NCBI GenBank assembly: GCA_900543885.1
Contig: UQTA01000036.1
Span: 1 to 30,237, forward strand
Source: an uncultured Clostridium sp.
Lineage (GTDB): Bacteria > Bacillota > Clostridia > Lachnospirales > Lachnospiraceae
Length of the DNA stretch: 30,237 bases
Reading direction: 5' to 3'
Shown: one piece after another, positions 15,164 through 22,699 of the stretch
Numbering within the stretch: position 1 is the first letter of the stretch
How the letters are laid out: every line of letters starts with the position of its first letter
Position numbers and translations under genes: made by a program
Notes under the pieces: model-generated
The model's database searches: none
Told to the model about the DNA's origin: nothing
Seen by the model: the letters and a program-made list of their open reading frames with translations, nothing else

Positions 15164-16177
15164 ATGACGATCTACGATATCGCAAAGCAGGCAGGTGTAT
15201 CTGCCAGTACCGTTTCCAGGGTTATTAATAATAAGCCTGGGATCAACGCCCAGACGCGTAAACGGGTACAGAAATTATTAAATGAAAATCATTATACTCC
15301 CAATGAAGCAGCCAGAGGTCTGGTGATGCAGTCTTCCAAGATCATCGGTATCCTGATTGAAGATCTGCGGATCGAGCATCATACAGAATCAGCCTATGTG
15401 ATCGAACAGGAGATGACCGCTTTAGGTTATACCTGTATTACTCTGAGTACCGGGCGAAGGGATGAGAAAAAAGCGGATTACATCCGTATCCTGGAGCAGA
15501 GAAGAGTGGATGGTGCCATTCTCATGGGGTCTATGTTTGAAACAGAATCCGTGAAAAAGAGCATTGAAGAACATCTTCCGGATATCCCCGTAGCCATTGT
15601 AAACGGTTATTTGGATCTTCCGAACGTTTACGGTGTTCTTATTGATGAGGAACGGGGCGTAAAAGACTGTGCAGAGCTGATGTTTAAGAAAGGAAAGAAG
15701 CATCTGGTGATGGCAGTGGATTCGGATACTCCTTCTAACCGGAACAAACAAAAGGGCTATATGAGAGCTATGTTAGAAAAAGGAATCGATAAAGACCATA
15801 TTCCGTTCTATACAGCGGTCAATAAAGAATTTACCAATCCCCGTGATGTAAGGCTTGCCGGTGCGAAGATCACAGAACAGATCCTTACAGAACGGCCTGA
15901 GACAGACGGCATTATTTATACGACAGATCTGTTGGCAATAGGCGGCCTGGAAGCGGTAAAGAAAATGGGAAAACGCATTCCGGATGATCTGGCGATTATG
16001 GGTGTAGATAATACCATGTACGGTGAGATCGTTACACCGAAGTTAAGCAGTCTGGACAATAAGCTGGTGGAAGTCAGCCAGAATGCTTCAAGGGCGATTT
16101 TAGATGCTCTTGATAAAAAAGAAGTATCCCACAAGGTGATGCTTCTTACGGATATTAAAGAGAGAGAAACCACGTAA
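15164..16177 (+). CDS. LacI-family transcriptional regulator
   Basis: A 337-residue regulator. Residues 1-60 are the LacI headpiece: MTIYDIAKQAGVSASTVSRV with NNKPGI, then the hinge helix EAARGL. The rest is the sugar-binding-type effector domain, with GAILMG, GVLIDEERG, DGIIYTTDLLAIGGLEAVKK and GVDNTMYGEIVTPKLSSLD. AGGAGAGGG lies five bases upstream. The same operator sequence stands before this gene and before the diketogulonate reductase downstream. The simplest reading is repression of both, relieved by a sugar-acid ligand. No transporter gene for such a ligand adjoins it. Confidence 0.93.
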   Translation: MTIYDIAKQAGVSASTVSRVINNKPGINAQTRKRVQKLLNENHYTPNEAARGLVMQSSKIIGILIEDLRIEHHTESAYVIEQEMTALGYTCITLSTGRRDEKKADYIRILEQRRVDGAILMGSMFETESVKKSIEEHLPDIPVAIVNGYLDLPNVYGVLIDEERGVKDCAELMFKKGKKHLVMAVDSDTPSNRNKQKGYMRAMLEKGIDKDHIPFYTAVNKEFTNPRDVRLAGAKITEQILTERPETDGIIYTTDLLAIGGLEAVKKMGKRIPDDLAIMGVDNTMYGEIVTPKLSSLDNKLVEVSQNASRAILDALDKKEVSHKVMLLTDIKERETT

Positions 16178-16241
16178 TAGTGAAAATGTGGTTACAAAAA
16201 GAAAAGGTTCTTTCAATAGGAGCATTTTCTTTTAATAATAT

Positions 16242-16255
16242 TGAAATCGATTGCG
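16242..16255. promoter_or_regulatory. Second LacI-type operator, overlapping the dlgD promoter
   Basis: TGAAATCGATTGCG differs by one base from the site at 15083-15096. It covers the -35 box of the promoter at 16251-16279, the classic position for repression. Confidence 0.65.
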
Positions 16256-16279
16256 AAAAGCAAATCAAATAAGTATAAA
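16251..16279 (+). promoter_or_regulatory. dlgD promoter
   Basis: TTGCGA, 17 bases, TATAAA, ending 20 bases before the ATG. Its -35 box lies within the LacI-type operator. Confidence 0.6.
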
Positions 16280-16299
16280 AGATAAAGGAGAAAGAGATC

Positions 16300-17304
16300 A
16301 TGAAGAGAGTGCCTTATGAGGTAATGGTAAACGAATTTGAGAGAGTATTAACAAAGTACGGTTTTGAGCCAAAGGATGCAAAGGCTTCTGCAGAGCTGTT
16401 TGCACAGAACTCCATGGCAGGTGTATATTCTCATGGATTAAACCGTTTCCCAAGAGTGGTTGAATACTTAAAGAAGGGTGAGATCGACCCGAAGGTAAAG
16501 GCTGAAAAGCTTATGGGATTTGGTGCTTTTGAGCGTTGGGACGGACATCGTGGTTTCGGACCTTTAAATGCAAAAATGGCTATGGACCGTGCAGTTGAGT
16601 TAGCAAAAGAATTTGGCATGGGTATTGTTGCACTGGGAAATAACAACCACTGGATGCGCGGCGGCAGCTACGGCTGGCAGGCTGCAGACCAGGGCTGCAT
16701 CGGTATCTGCTGGTCCAATACCTGCCCGAATATGCCTGCATGGGGCGGTATGGATCGTAAGATCGGAAATAACCCACTGATTTTTGCAGTACCAAGAAGC
16801 AATGGTGAGCATGTAGTCATTGACTGTGCTGTATCTCAGTTCTCCTATGGAAAACTGGAAGACTGCCGCTTAAAGGGACAGCAGCTGCCAGTACCAGGCG
16901 GTTACGATACAAAGGGCAACCTGACCACAGATCCAGGTGAGATCGAGAAGACCTGGCGTGTACTTCCAATGGGATACTGGAAAGGAAGCGGTATTTCAAT
17001 CGCTCTTGACTTGATCGCAACTGTACTTTCCAATGGAAACTCCGTACAGAAGATCGGTACATTCGGTGATGAAGTAGGTCTGACCCAGATCATGATCGCC
17101 ATTGACCCAAGCAAGGGCAACAGTGTAGAACTGACCGACGAGATCGTAAACAATATCGTAGCAGATGTAAAGAGCTCTATTCCTGTAAAAGAGGGCGGAG
17201 AAGTTTATTATCCAGGCGAACTGGAACTGTTAAATATCAAAGAAAACAAAGAACAGGGCATCCCGGTAATCGAAGAGAAGTGGGAAGAAGTACTGGCGAT
17301 GTAA
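16300..17304 (+). CDS. dlgD: 2,3-diketo-L-gulonate reductase / 3-dehydro-L-gulonate 2-dehydrogenase
   Basis: A 334-residue NAD(P)H-dependent oxidoreductase of the malate/L-lactate dehydrogenase type 2 (Ldh_2) family. It shares long patterns with E. coli YiaK/DlgD as I recall it: GVYSHGLNRFPR (containing the likely catalytic His45), NNHWMRGGSYGWQAA, GICWSNT and LPMGYWKGSGISIALDLIAT. DlgD reduces 2,3-diketo-L-gulonate to 3-keto-L-gulonate in ascorbate/sugar-acid breakdown. The rest of that pathway is not in the window, so the natural substrate may differ. AAAGGAGAAAG lies nine bases upstream of the ATG. It is controlled with, and probably by, the preceding LacI regulator. A strong terminator follows. 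Confidence 0.88.
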   Translation: MKRVPYEVMVNEFERVLTKYGFEPKDAKASAELFAQNSMAGVYSHGLNRFPRVVEYLKKGEIDPKVKAEKLMGFGAFERWDGHRGFGPLNAKMAMDRAVELAKEFGMGIVALGNNNHWMRGGSYGWQAADQGCIGICWSNTCPNMPAWGGMDRKIGNNPLIFAVPRSNGEHVVIDCAVSQFSYGKLEDCRLKGQQLPVPGGYDTKGNLTTDPGEIEKTWRVLPMGYWKGSGISIALDLIATVLSNGNSVQKIGTFGDEVGLTQIMIAIDPSKGNSVELTDEIVNNIVADVKSSIPVKEGGEVYYPGELELLNIKENKEQGIPVIEEKWEEVLAM

Positions 17305-17370
17305 TAATGAGCACCGGGAAAACAAAGCGCCACCGCAGGCGGCATTTGATTTTCACAAGCAGTCATTTTT

Positions 17371-17408
17371 GCAGCAATGATGGTAATGAATCATTGCTGC
17401 ATTTTTTA
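17371..17408 (+). terminator. Rho-independent terminator after dlgD
   Basis: GCAGCAATGAT at 17371-17381 pairs perfectly with ATCATTGCTGC at 17390-17400, followed by ATTTTTTATTTT. Confidence 0.9.
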
Positions 17409-17521
17409 TTTTCTGGAAATGCACAAAATGTATACAAACTATGATACACTAAAAACATACCCGCAGGTAATTGGGACATACTCTTGAAAATCATCAGCAA
17501 AAACTTCTGAGGGTAGATTAA

Positions 17522-18211
17522 ATGAAAATCGAAAGGAAGAACAAGGCAATGTTTTGTGCCAGAGGAATCTGTATGTCTTATGGAAGGCATACAATACTTG
17601 AAAATGTGGATATAGACCTGTCACCGGGAGAATGTGTGGGGATCGTGGGAGCAAATGGCTGTGGAAAGACCACGCTTTTGTCCATCCTTGCAGGAGCCAG
17701 AAAAGGCAAAAAAGGGAGTATTCTTGCAGAGGGGAAAGATATTTTTAAGGAACATTCCATTGCTTATGTGCCTCAGGAAAACCCACTGGTGGAAGAACTG
17801 TCTGTAAAGGACAATCTTCTTTTGTGGTATAAGGGGGACAGGAAAAAAATGGAAAAGGATCTGGTGGATGGTCCAGCGGCTGTTTTAGGTATTCCAAAGA
17901 TGCTGAAGAAAACAGTCAGCCAGTTATCTGGGGGAATGAAGAAAAGATTGAGTATTGCCTGTTCCCTCGCTTTTGGAAGCAAATATCTGATCATGGACGA
18001 ACCGGGAGCAGCTCTGGATCTGGAATGTAAGGAGATCATACGGCAGTATATAAAAGATTACGTAAAACAGGGCGGCGCTGTGCTTTTGACTTCTCATGAG
18101 ATGGAAGAACTGGCAGTATGTACAAAGATGTATGCATTGAAGCAGGGGCATTTAAAAGAACTGCCGTTAGGAATGAGCGCAGAAGAACTGATCACAGTTT
18201 TTGACAGTTAA
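17522..18211 (+). CDS. ABC exporter ATP-binding protein
   Basis: A 229-residue nucleotide-binding subunit of an ABC-2 type exporter. All motifs are present: Walker A GANGCGKT (43-50), Q85 in YVPQENPL, signature LSGGMKKR (135-142), Walker B YLIMDE (155-160) and the switch H192 (TSHEME). The start at 17522 has GAGGG eight bases upstream; ATG 17549 (MFCARGIC) is a possible shorter start, with GGAAG nine bases before it. It is the first gene of a three-gene operon with two permeases. The cargo is unknown: no peptide, sensor kinase or immunity gene is nearby. Confidence 0.9.
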   Translation: MKIERKNKAMFCARGICMSYGRHTILENVDIDLSPGECVGIVGANGCGKTTLLSILAGARKGKKGSILAEGKDIFKEHSIAYVPQENPLVEELSVKDNLLLWYKGDRKKMEKDLVDGPAAVLGIPKMLKKTVSQLSGGMKKRLSIACSLAFGSKYLIMDEPGAALDLECKEIIRQYIKDYVKQGGAVLLTSHEMEELAVCTKMYALKQGHLKELPLGMSAEELITVFDS

Positions 18212-18228
18212 AAAGAGGATGTAACAGG

Positions 18229-19434
18229 ATGAAAGCTTTTTGTGCATATGTGAAAATGGAGTTAAAAAGGGCGTTTAAGCGCCTTCCTTTTTTGCTTTTT
18301 GGAACAGCAGCTCTTGTGATCCTTTTAGGCGGAGGAGCTCTTTTAGGAAAAAATATCCTTTATGGAAATAAGGTTTCCGGCCGTATTAAGGTGGCGGTTG
18401 TCCTTCCAGAAGAAGATCCAATGGCTTACCGCGCCATGAAAATGCTCCGGTCAATGCAAAGTGTGAAAAGTCTTTGTGATTTTTCTGATATGAGCCGTGC
18501 GGAGGCGGAAAAAAAGTTAAAAAGAGGCAGTGTATATGCGGCTCTTTTAATACCAGAACATTTTGTGGAAGATATTATGAATGGTACCAATACGCCGGTT
18601 ACTGTGGTTTTAAAAGATCAGTCCCAGGTTGAAAGCAGGATTTTTGAGGAACTGACACAGGCAGGCGCAAAGACGCTGGGAGCAGCCCAGGCGGGGATTT
18701 ATGCAGGGGACGAGTACCTGTGGCAGAACCAAAAAGAGGAAGCAATACCGAAACTGGAAGACGAATTAAACCGCCTGTATCTGGAAGCCAGTATTCCAAG
18801 AACGGATTATTTTAAGAAAATGGAAATAAGCGGAACGGGAAATATAAGCACAGCCTGCTTTTATGGGATCAGTGCCAGTGTGCTGATCCTGCTGTTTTCG
18901 GTGTTGTCGGTAGCAGGCTATCTGCTTCCATGGAGCAGGGGAATGAGAGAGAGTCTTGACAGAGCCAAAATGGGGCCGGGGATCAGAACGGCCGGCCGGA
19001 TCCTGGGGCTTAGCGTTCTGCTTTTTGTCATTACATTTTTAGGAATCATGGGGGCTGTTATGACGGAATGGATCCCGGTGGACCTGCTATCTTTTGAATT
19101 TGTTAAGATCCTGGTTCTGATGGTTTTGATCGATCTGTCGGCAGCGGCTTTTTGCAATGGCCTTTTTCGTTTATCCGGCAGTTTTCCAGGCGGTGTTCTT
19201 TTACTGTTTTTGGTGATAACCGTGAATCATCTGGCAGCAGGCGGTTTTCTGCCGAAGGTATTTTTGCCAGAGGGGATACAGGTATTTTCGCCTTGGATGC
19301 CTTCCGGCGTGTGGATGGAAGCTTTTAAAGGAATCGTGACGGAAAATGTAGAAGGAAAGGTAATAGGCAAGCTTTTGATTCTTTTTGCTGTTGGCTTTAC
19401 TGTCAGCTGGCTTAAGGAGGCGCAGGAAAAATGA
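18229..19434 (+). CDS. ABC-2 type permease, first subunit
   Basis: A 401-residue membrane protein with the standard ABC-2 layout. One transmembrane helix near the N-terminus (about 20-45) is followed by a large extracytoplasmic domain to about residue 200. Five more helices follow, the last being VIGKLLILFAVGFTVSWL close to the C-terminus. GAGGATGTAACAGG precedes the ATG. It begins 17 bases after the ATPase gene and overlaps the next permease by four bases (ATGA), so the three are surely one operon. It probably pairs with the permease at 19431-20546 as a heterodimer. Confidence 0.88.
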   Translation: MKAFCAYVKMELKRAFKRLPFLLFGTAALVILLGGGALLGKNILYGNKVSGRIKVAVVLPEEDPMAYRAMKMLRSMQSVKSLCDFSDMSRAEAEKKLKRGSVYAALLIPEHFVEDIMNGTNTPVTVVLKDQSQVESRIFEELTQAGAKTLGAAQAGIYAGDEYLWQNQKEEAIPKLEDELNRLYLEASIPRTDYFKKMEISGTGNISTACFYGISASVLILLFSVLSVAGYLLPWSRGMRESLDRAKMGPGIRTAGRILGLSVLLFVITFLGIMGAVMTEWIPVDLLSFEFVKILVLMVLIDLSAAAFCNGLFRLSGSFPGGVLLLFLVITVNHLAAGGFLPKVFLPEGIQVFSPWMPSGVWMEAFKGIVTENVEGKVIGKLLILFAVGFTVSWLKEAQEK

Positions 19435-20546
19435 AAATGGTATATACATGGTTTTTTCTTTCCTGCAAGCGGTATTTAAAAAAGCCTGGTATCCTTTTGG
19501 TATTGCTGCTTTTGCCGGTGACAGCATGGCTGGTGGGAAAATATGTTCCAAAAGAAAAGGAAGGAATAAATATTGCGCTGTATCTTCAGGACACAACGGA
19601 TAAATATGAGTCCAAAGAAAGCAATCTAAAGGAAAACTGGAAGAATATGGGGATCCGTCTGGTGGAAGAATTGTCAGACAGCGGTACTGCGGATCATAGA
19701 ACAGACGCACAGAACCTGTTTCACTTTTATTTATGTGACAGCGAAGAAGAGCTGAAAAACCAGGTGATCTTAGGGGAAGCAGAGTGCGGTTATGTGATAC
19801 CGGAAGATTTGGGAGAGCGTCTGCGGGATAAAAGAATCAAAGATGCTATGATGCTGTATACATCTCCATCCACAGTAACAGGTCCTATTTCTGCGGAAAC
19901 GGTATTTGCGGCTTTGTCAAGACTGTATGATAGGCAGATGCTTGTGGACTATGTACAGGATGAAAAAGCAGGTGATCTGTATGATGTCTGGTATGCAGAA
20001 GGAAATATTTTTCATTTTGAATATGTTTATGAAGAATCTGGCCAGATAGGGGAGAATTTTAAGAAAAACCAGGGCAATTCCGATGCTTCGAGTACCTCGG
20101 TTTTTACGGTAAAAGGTATTACTGCCGTGCTTATTTTCACCATGTCGCTCTACAGTGCCTGTATTCTGGAAGAAGATGAGAAAAAAGGACTTTTTGCCAC
20201 ATTGTATCCGGCAGAAAAACGAAGATGCCAGGCTGCCATGTTTTTGGCACTGCCGGTATTCGTGTTTTTTTCGGGAGTTCTGTCCTTTTTGACAGGTGGG
20301 ATTTTAAAAGGAGAGATGGCAGAGACAGTCGGACAGATCACAGGATTATTTCTTTACAGCGCAGCCTCCTGTGTTTATGCCTGGATATTAAAATATATTA
20401 CAGGTAGTGGAAAAGTATTATTCTGCCTGATCCCGTTTTTTATCGTGGGAAGTCTTATTTTTACACCGGTTTTTGTGGATATGGGGCGTTTCGTACCATC
20501 TATACAGTGGATAGGACGAATATTTTTGCCGTATTATTATTTGTAA
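19431..20546 (+). CDS. ABC-2 type permease, second subunit, apparently lacking the last helix
   Basis: A 371-residue permease with the same layout as its neighbour: an N-terminal helix (about 10-36), a large extracytoplasmic domain, then hydrophobic segments beginning GITAVLIFTMSLYSACIL, AMFLALPVFVFFSGVL, QITGLFLYSAASCVYAWIL and VLFCLIPFFIVGSLIFTPVF. It ends abruptly at GRIFLPYYYL. The neighbour continues past the matching place (VFSPWMPSGVW) for about 45 residues and a sixth helix. The stop codon lies two bases before the target duplication of repeat copy B. It may be shortened; since the stop is outside the repeat, the insertion alone does not explain it. Translation is coupled to the gene before it (ATGA overlap). 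Confidence 0.85.
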   Translation: MKMVYTWFFLSCKRYLKKPGILLVLLLLPVTAWLVGKYVPKEKEGINIALYLQDTTDKYESKESNLKENWKNMGIRLVEELSDSGTADHRTDAQNLFHFYLCDSEEELKNQVILGEAECGYVIPEDLGERLRDKRIKDAMMLYTSPSTVTGPISAETVFAALSRLYDRQMLVDYVQDEKAGDLYDVWYAEGNIFHFEYVYEESGQIGENFKKNQGNSDASSTSVFTVKGITAVLIFTMSLYSACILEEDEKKGLFATLYPAEKRRCQAAMFLALPVFVFFSGVLSFLTGGILKGEMAETVGQITGLFLYSAASCVYAWILKYITGSGKVLFCLIPFFIVGSLIFTPVFVDMGRFVPSIQWIGRIFLPYYYL

Positions 20547-20548
20547 CT

Positions 20549-20556
20549 ATTTTGTT
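20549..20556. repeat. Left target-site duplication of repeat copy B
   Basis: ATTTTGTT lies directly before the element and the same eight bases directly after it, at 20708-20715. Confidence 0.7.
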
Positions 20557-20707
20557 GTTACAGTTCAGCCTTGCGAAGATTTAGGGTTAAAAGTACGTTG
20601 AAAACTTGTTTTCATAAGTGCTTTTGGCGCTAAATCTTCATAAGGCAGACGCCCAAAGCTTCTTGTCCGCTATAAGCGGGCAAGAAGATGCAAGGCTGAA
20701 CTGTAAC
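20557..20707 (+). repeat. 151-bp MITE-like structured repeat, copy B
   Basis: Second copy of the element at 2010-2160, inverted relative to it. The ends are a perfect 18-bp inverted repeat, GTTACAGTTCAGCCTTGC and its complement. An internal stem (GAAGATTTAG/CTAAATCTTC, 10 bp) encloses AAAAGTAC/GTGCTTTT and GAAAAC/GTTTTC. A second hairpin pairs CTTCTTGTCCGCT with AGCGGGCAAGAAG. The predicted fold is thus a closing stem with two arms. It is flanked by 8-bp direct repeats (ATTTTGTT), as left by a transposase. No protein is encoded, so any mobility must be supplied in trans. Confidence 0.88.
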
Positions 20708-20715
20708 ATTTTGTT
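20708..20715. repeat. Right target-site duplication of repeat copy B
   Basis: ATTTTGTT, identical to 20549-20556. Without the element the site would read TGTAAC, TATTTT, GTTACA, itself a short palindrome like the element's ends. Confidence 0.7.
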
Positions 20716-20736
20716 ACAGGAGAACCGATAAAAGAG

Positions 20737-20765
20737 TTGACGCATATATCTTTTCATCGTATGAT
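20737..20765 (+). promoter_or_regulatory. Promoter of the Ssu/Tau-type importer operon
   Basis: TTGACG, exactly 17 bases, TATGAT, a strong sigma-A promoter 29 bases after repeat copy B. Transcription would start near 20772, leaving a leader of about 317 bases. Confidence 0.7.
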
Positions 20766-20771
20766 GAAAGA

Positions 20772-21075
20772 AGACTGACACAAAGATTGTGAAACGGTTA
20801 CAGTGATCTGCAGTATCCGGTAACCGTAAAACTTTCTAAGTGAAAGACGCTGAAAATAAAATAACAGGATCAAAGGAGTTTTCCGTCTGTTTTGCAGCCC
20901 AGAACAGCTGGTTATCCGTCAATCACAGCCTATAAAGGGCTGTTTATAACTGTTATATAAAAGAATCCACAATGCCCTCTTTCGGCTTTGTGTCTGTATT
21001 TATGCGGGTAAAACATGGAATACATGTTTTATTCGTCTGCGCCTTTTAACGTGTGATACAGTCATAAAAGCAGAA
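20772..21075 (+). ncRNA. Long structured 5' leader, candidate cis-regulatory RNA
   Basis: Before the importer genes lie about 300 non-coding bases with at least six hairpins: CACAA/TTGTG (20779-20791), ACGGTTAC/GTAACCGT (20794-20827), CTTTC/GAAAG (20832-20846), ACAGCC/GGCTGT (20925-20943), CACAATGCC/GGCTTTGTG (20968-20992, one mismatch), and TAAAACATG/CATGTTTTA (21009-21031). The last ends in a short T run and could be a weak terminator. I compared it from memory with TPP, SAM, cobalamin, guanidine and cyclic-di-GMP riboswitches and found no match. Confidence 0.4.
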
Positions 21076-21088
21076 AGGGGGAATTTTT

Positions 21089-21883
21089 TTGGTCGAAAAT
21101 GGGGAGAAGCAGGGCAAACAGCTTGGTACTTTTAGTACTGTTATAAAAGCCTGTGTTCCGGCGCTGATCCTTTTGGTATTGTGGCAGCTGGCTTTTATGT
21201 CCGGAAAATGGAGCGCTTATGTGCTTCCGGGACCGGAAAAAGTGTGGAAGTCTTTTCTTTCCATGGCAGGAAACGGAATACTTTTTAAACATATCTTGGT
21301 AAGTTTTAAACGTGTTTTTATTGGTTTTTCCATTTCGTTTGTATGTGCATTCTCCTTAGGGATGCTAGCGGCACTGAAAAAGGATCTGGAAGTCTATTAT
21401 GGCCCGTATGTGGAGTTTATGCGAAATGTGCCTCCCATCAGTCTGATCGCTCTTCTCATCCTCTGGTTTGGCATTGGGGAGACTTCCAAGGTGATCATTA
21501 TCGTCCTTGCTTCCTTCTTTCCAATGTTTATGAATATCCGAAAGGGACTGCTTTCCTGTGATAAGAAGCTTTTGGAGGTGGGAAAGACCTGCGGCCGTTC
21601 TAAATGGGCCTGCTTTTTTAAGATCCGTCTGCCATGGGCATTTCCAGATATACTGGTGGGAATGCGCATCGGTCTTGGATACAGCTGGCGGGCCATTATA
21701 GGAGCGGAGATGATCGCTGCAGGAAAAGGCCTGGGGTATCTGATCCTGGATGCCCAGCAGATGTCACGTTCAGACAAGGTGATCGTAGGAATTTTTGTGA
21801 TTGGTCTGGTGGGACTGTTATGTGATAAGGCATTTTTGTGGATCATCAAAAAATGCGTCCGGGGAGGTGTGGAAAATAGCTGA
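21089..21883 (+). CDS. ABC importer permease (SsuC/TauC type)
   Basis: A 264-residue membrane permease of the nitrate/sulfonate/taurine importer family. About six hydrophobic segments are visible, with the family's LPGPEKVWKSF after helix 1, the MRNVPPISLIALLILWFGIGE segment, and the ATPase-coupling loop around EVGKTCGRSKWACFFKIRLP. The start codon appears to be TTG at 21089, seven bases after a strong AGAAAGGGGG site. No upstream ATG is in frame, and the next internal ATG (residue 37) would cut into the first helix. It is the first gene of a permease-ATPase-binding protein operon behind a long leader. Confidence 0.88.
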   Translation: MVENGEKQGKQLGTFSTVIKACVPALILLVLWQLAFMSGKWSAYVLPGPEKVWKSFLSMAGNGILFKHILVSFKRVFIGFSISFVCAFSLGMLAALKKDLEVYYGPYVEFMRNVPPISLIALLILWFGIGETSKVIIIVLASFFPMFMNIRKGLLSCDKKLLEVGKTCGRSKWACFFKIRLPWAFPDILVGMRIGLGYSWRAIIGAEMIAAGKGLGYLILDAQQMSRSDKVIVGIFVIGLVGLLCDKAFLWIIKKCVRGGVENS

Positions 21884-22622
21884 GATACGATTAAAAAAAC
21901 TGGAAAAAAGCTTTGAAGTATCAAAAAACAGGCATCCGGTATTAAGACAGTTTTCCACAAATCTGGATACGGAAAAGATCACGGTGATTCTGGGACGCAG
22001 CGGCTGCGGAAAGACCACACTGCTTCGCATACTGGCTGGTCTTGAAAGCCTGGACGGAGGAGAGATCCTTTTTGAAAAACCAGAAAAACTGGGAGTGGTC
22101 TTTCAGGAACCACGGCTGATGCCGTGGCTGACATTGGAGCAGAATATTTTATTTGGGGCAGATAAGAAGAAATATTCAAAGGAACAGCGAAAGGAAAAAG
22201 CGGCCGCTTTGCTAAAACTTACTGGACTGGAAAAATTTGGAAATGCCTATCCGGATCAGTTATCCGGGGGGATGATGCAGAGGGCGGCTTTGGGACGGGC
22301 TCTGGCCTGTGATGCCTCCTATCTGCTTATGGATGAACCTTTTGCAGCGTTAGACCATTTTACCAGACAGACCATGCAGAAGGAATTTTTAAGGATCTGC
22401 GAAGAAGAAAAAGTGGGAGCGTTGTTTGTTACCCACAGTGTAGATGAAGCGCTGCTTTTGGGAAATGAGATCCTTGTTATGGAAAATGGAAAAGTGGGAA
22501 GCCGGTTTGATGTAGGGGAAAAGGTAACGTATCCCAGAGACTTATTATCAGAAGAGATGATAGAGATAAAGCGTAAGATTTTTATAACACTGGAAAATAA
22601 GTTTGAAATACAGAATTTGTAA
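21867..22622 (+). CDS. ABC importer ATP-binding protein (SsuB/TauB type)
   Basis: About 251 residues with complete motifs: Walker A GRSGCGKT (43-50), Q80 in VVFQEPRLMPW, signature LSGGMMQR (132-139), Walker B YLLMDE (152-157) and H190 (VTHSVDEA). The VFQEPRLMPWLT pattern is typical of sulfonate/nitrate/taurine importers. The start is uncertain. Family alignment points to about IAEIRLKKLEKSF, but the only canonical codons are GTG 21867, immediately after the GGGGAG site, and a distant ATG at 21801 that would add unlikely sequence. ATA at 21876 would be ideally spaced. The gene overlaps the permease end by about 17 bases, so translation is coupled. Confidence 0.87.
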   Translation: MWKIAEIRLKKLEKSFEVSKNRHPVLRQFSTNLDTEKITVILGRSGCGKTTLLRILAGLESLDGGEILFEKPEKLGVVFQEPRLMPWLTLEQNILFGADKKKYSKEQRKEKAAALLKLTGLEKFGNAYPDQLSGGMMQRAALGRALACDASYLLMDEPFAALDHFTRQTMQKEFLRICEEEKVGALFVTHSVDEALLLGNEILVMENGKVGSRFDVGEKVTYPRDLLSEEMIEIKRKIFITLENKFEIQNL

Positions 22623-22699
22623 AAAAGATAAAAATATTTAAGAAAAACATAAAAAACAAAATATTCAAACAAAACAGAAACTATGGGAGGAAATGAAAC

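Noticed and set aside
20772..21088. A known riboswitch (TPP, SAM, cobalamin, guanidine-I) in the importer leader
   Set aside because: None of the conserved core strings I know for these classes is present; kept only as an unassigned structured leader.
21801..21866. Upstream ATG as the start of the SsuB-type ATPase
   Set aside because: It would add 22 residues with no family similarity, lies far inside the permease gene and has no ribosome site.
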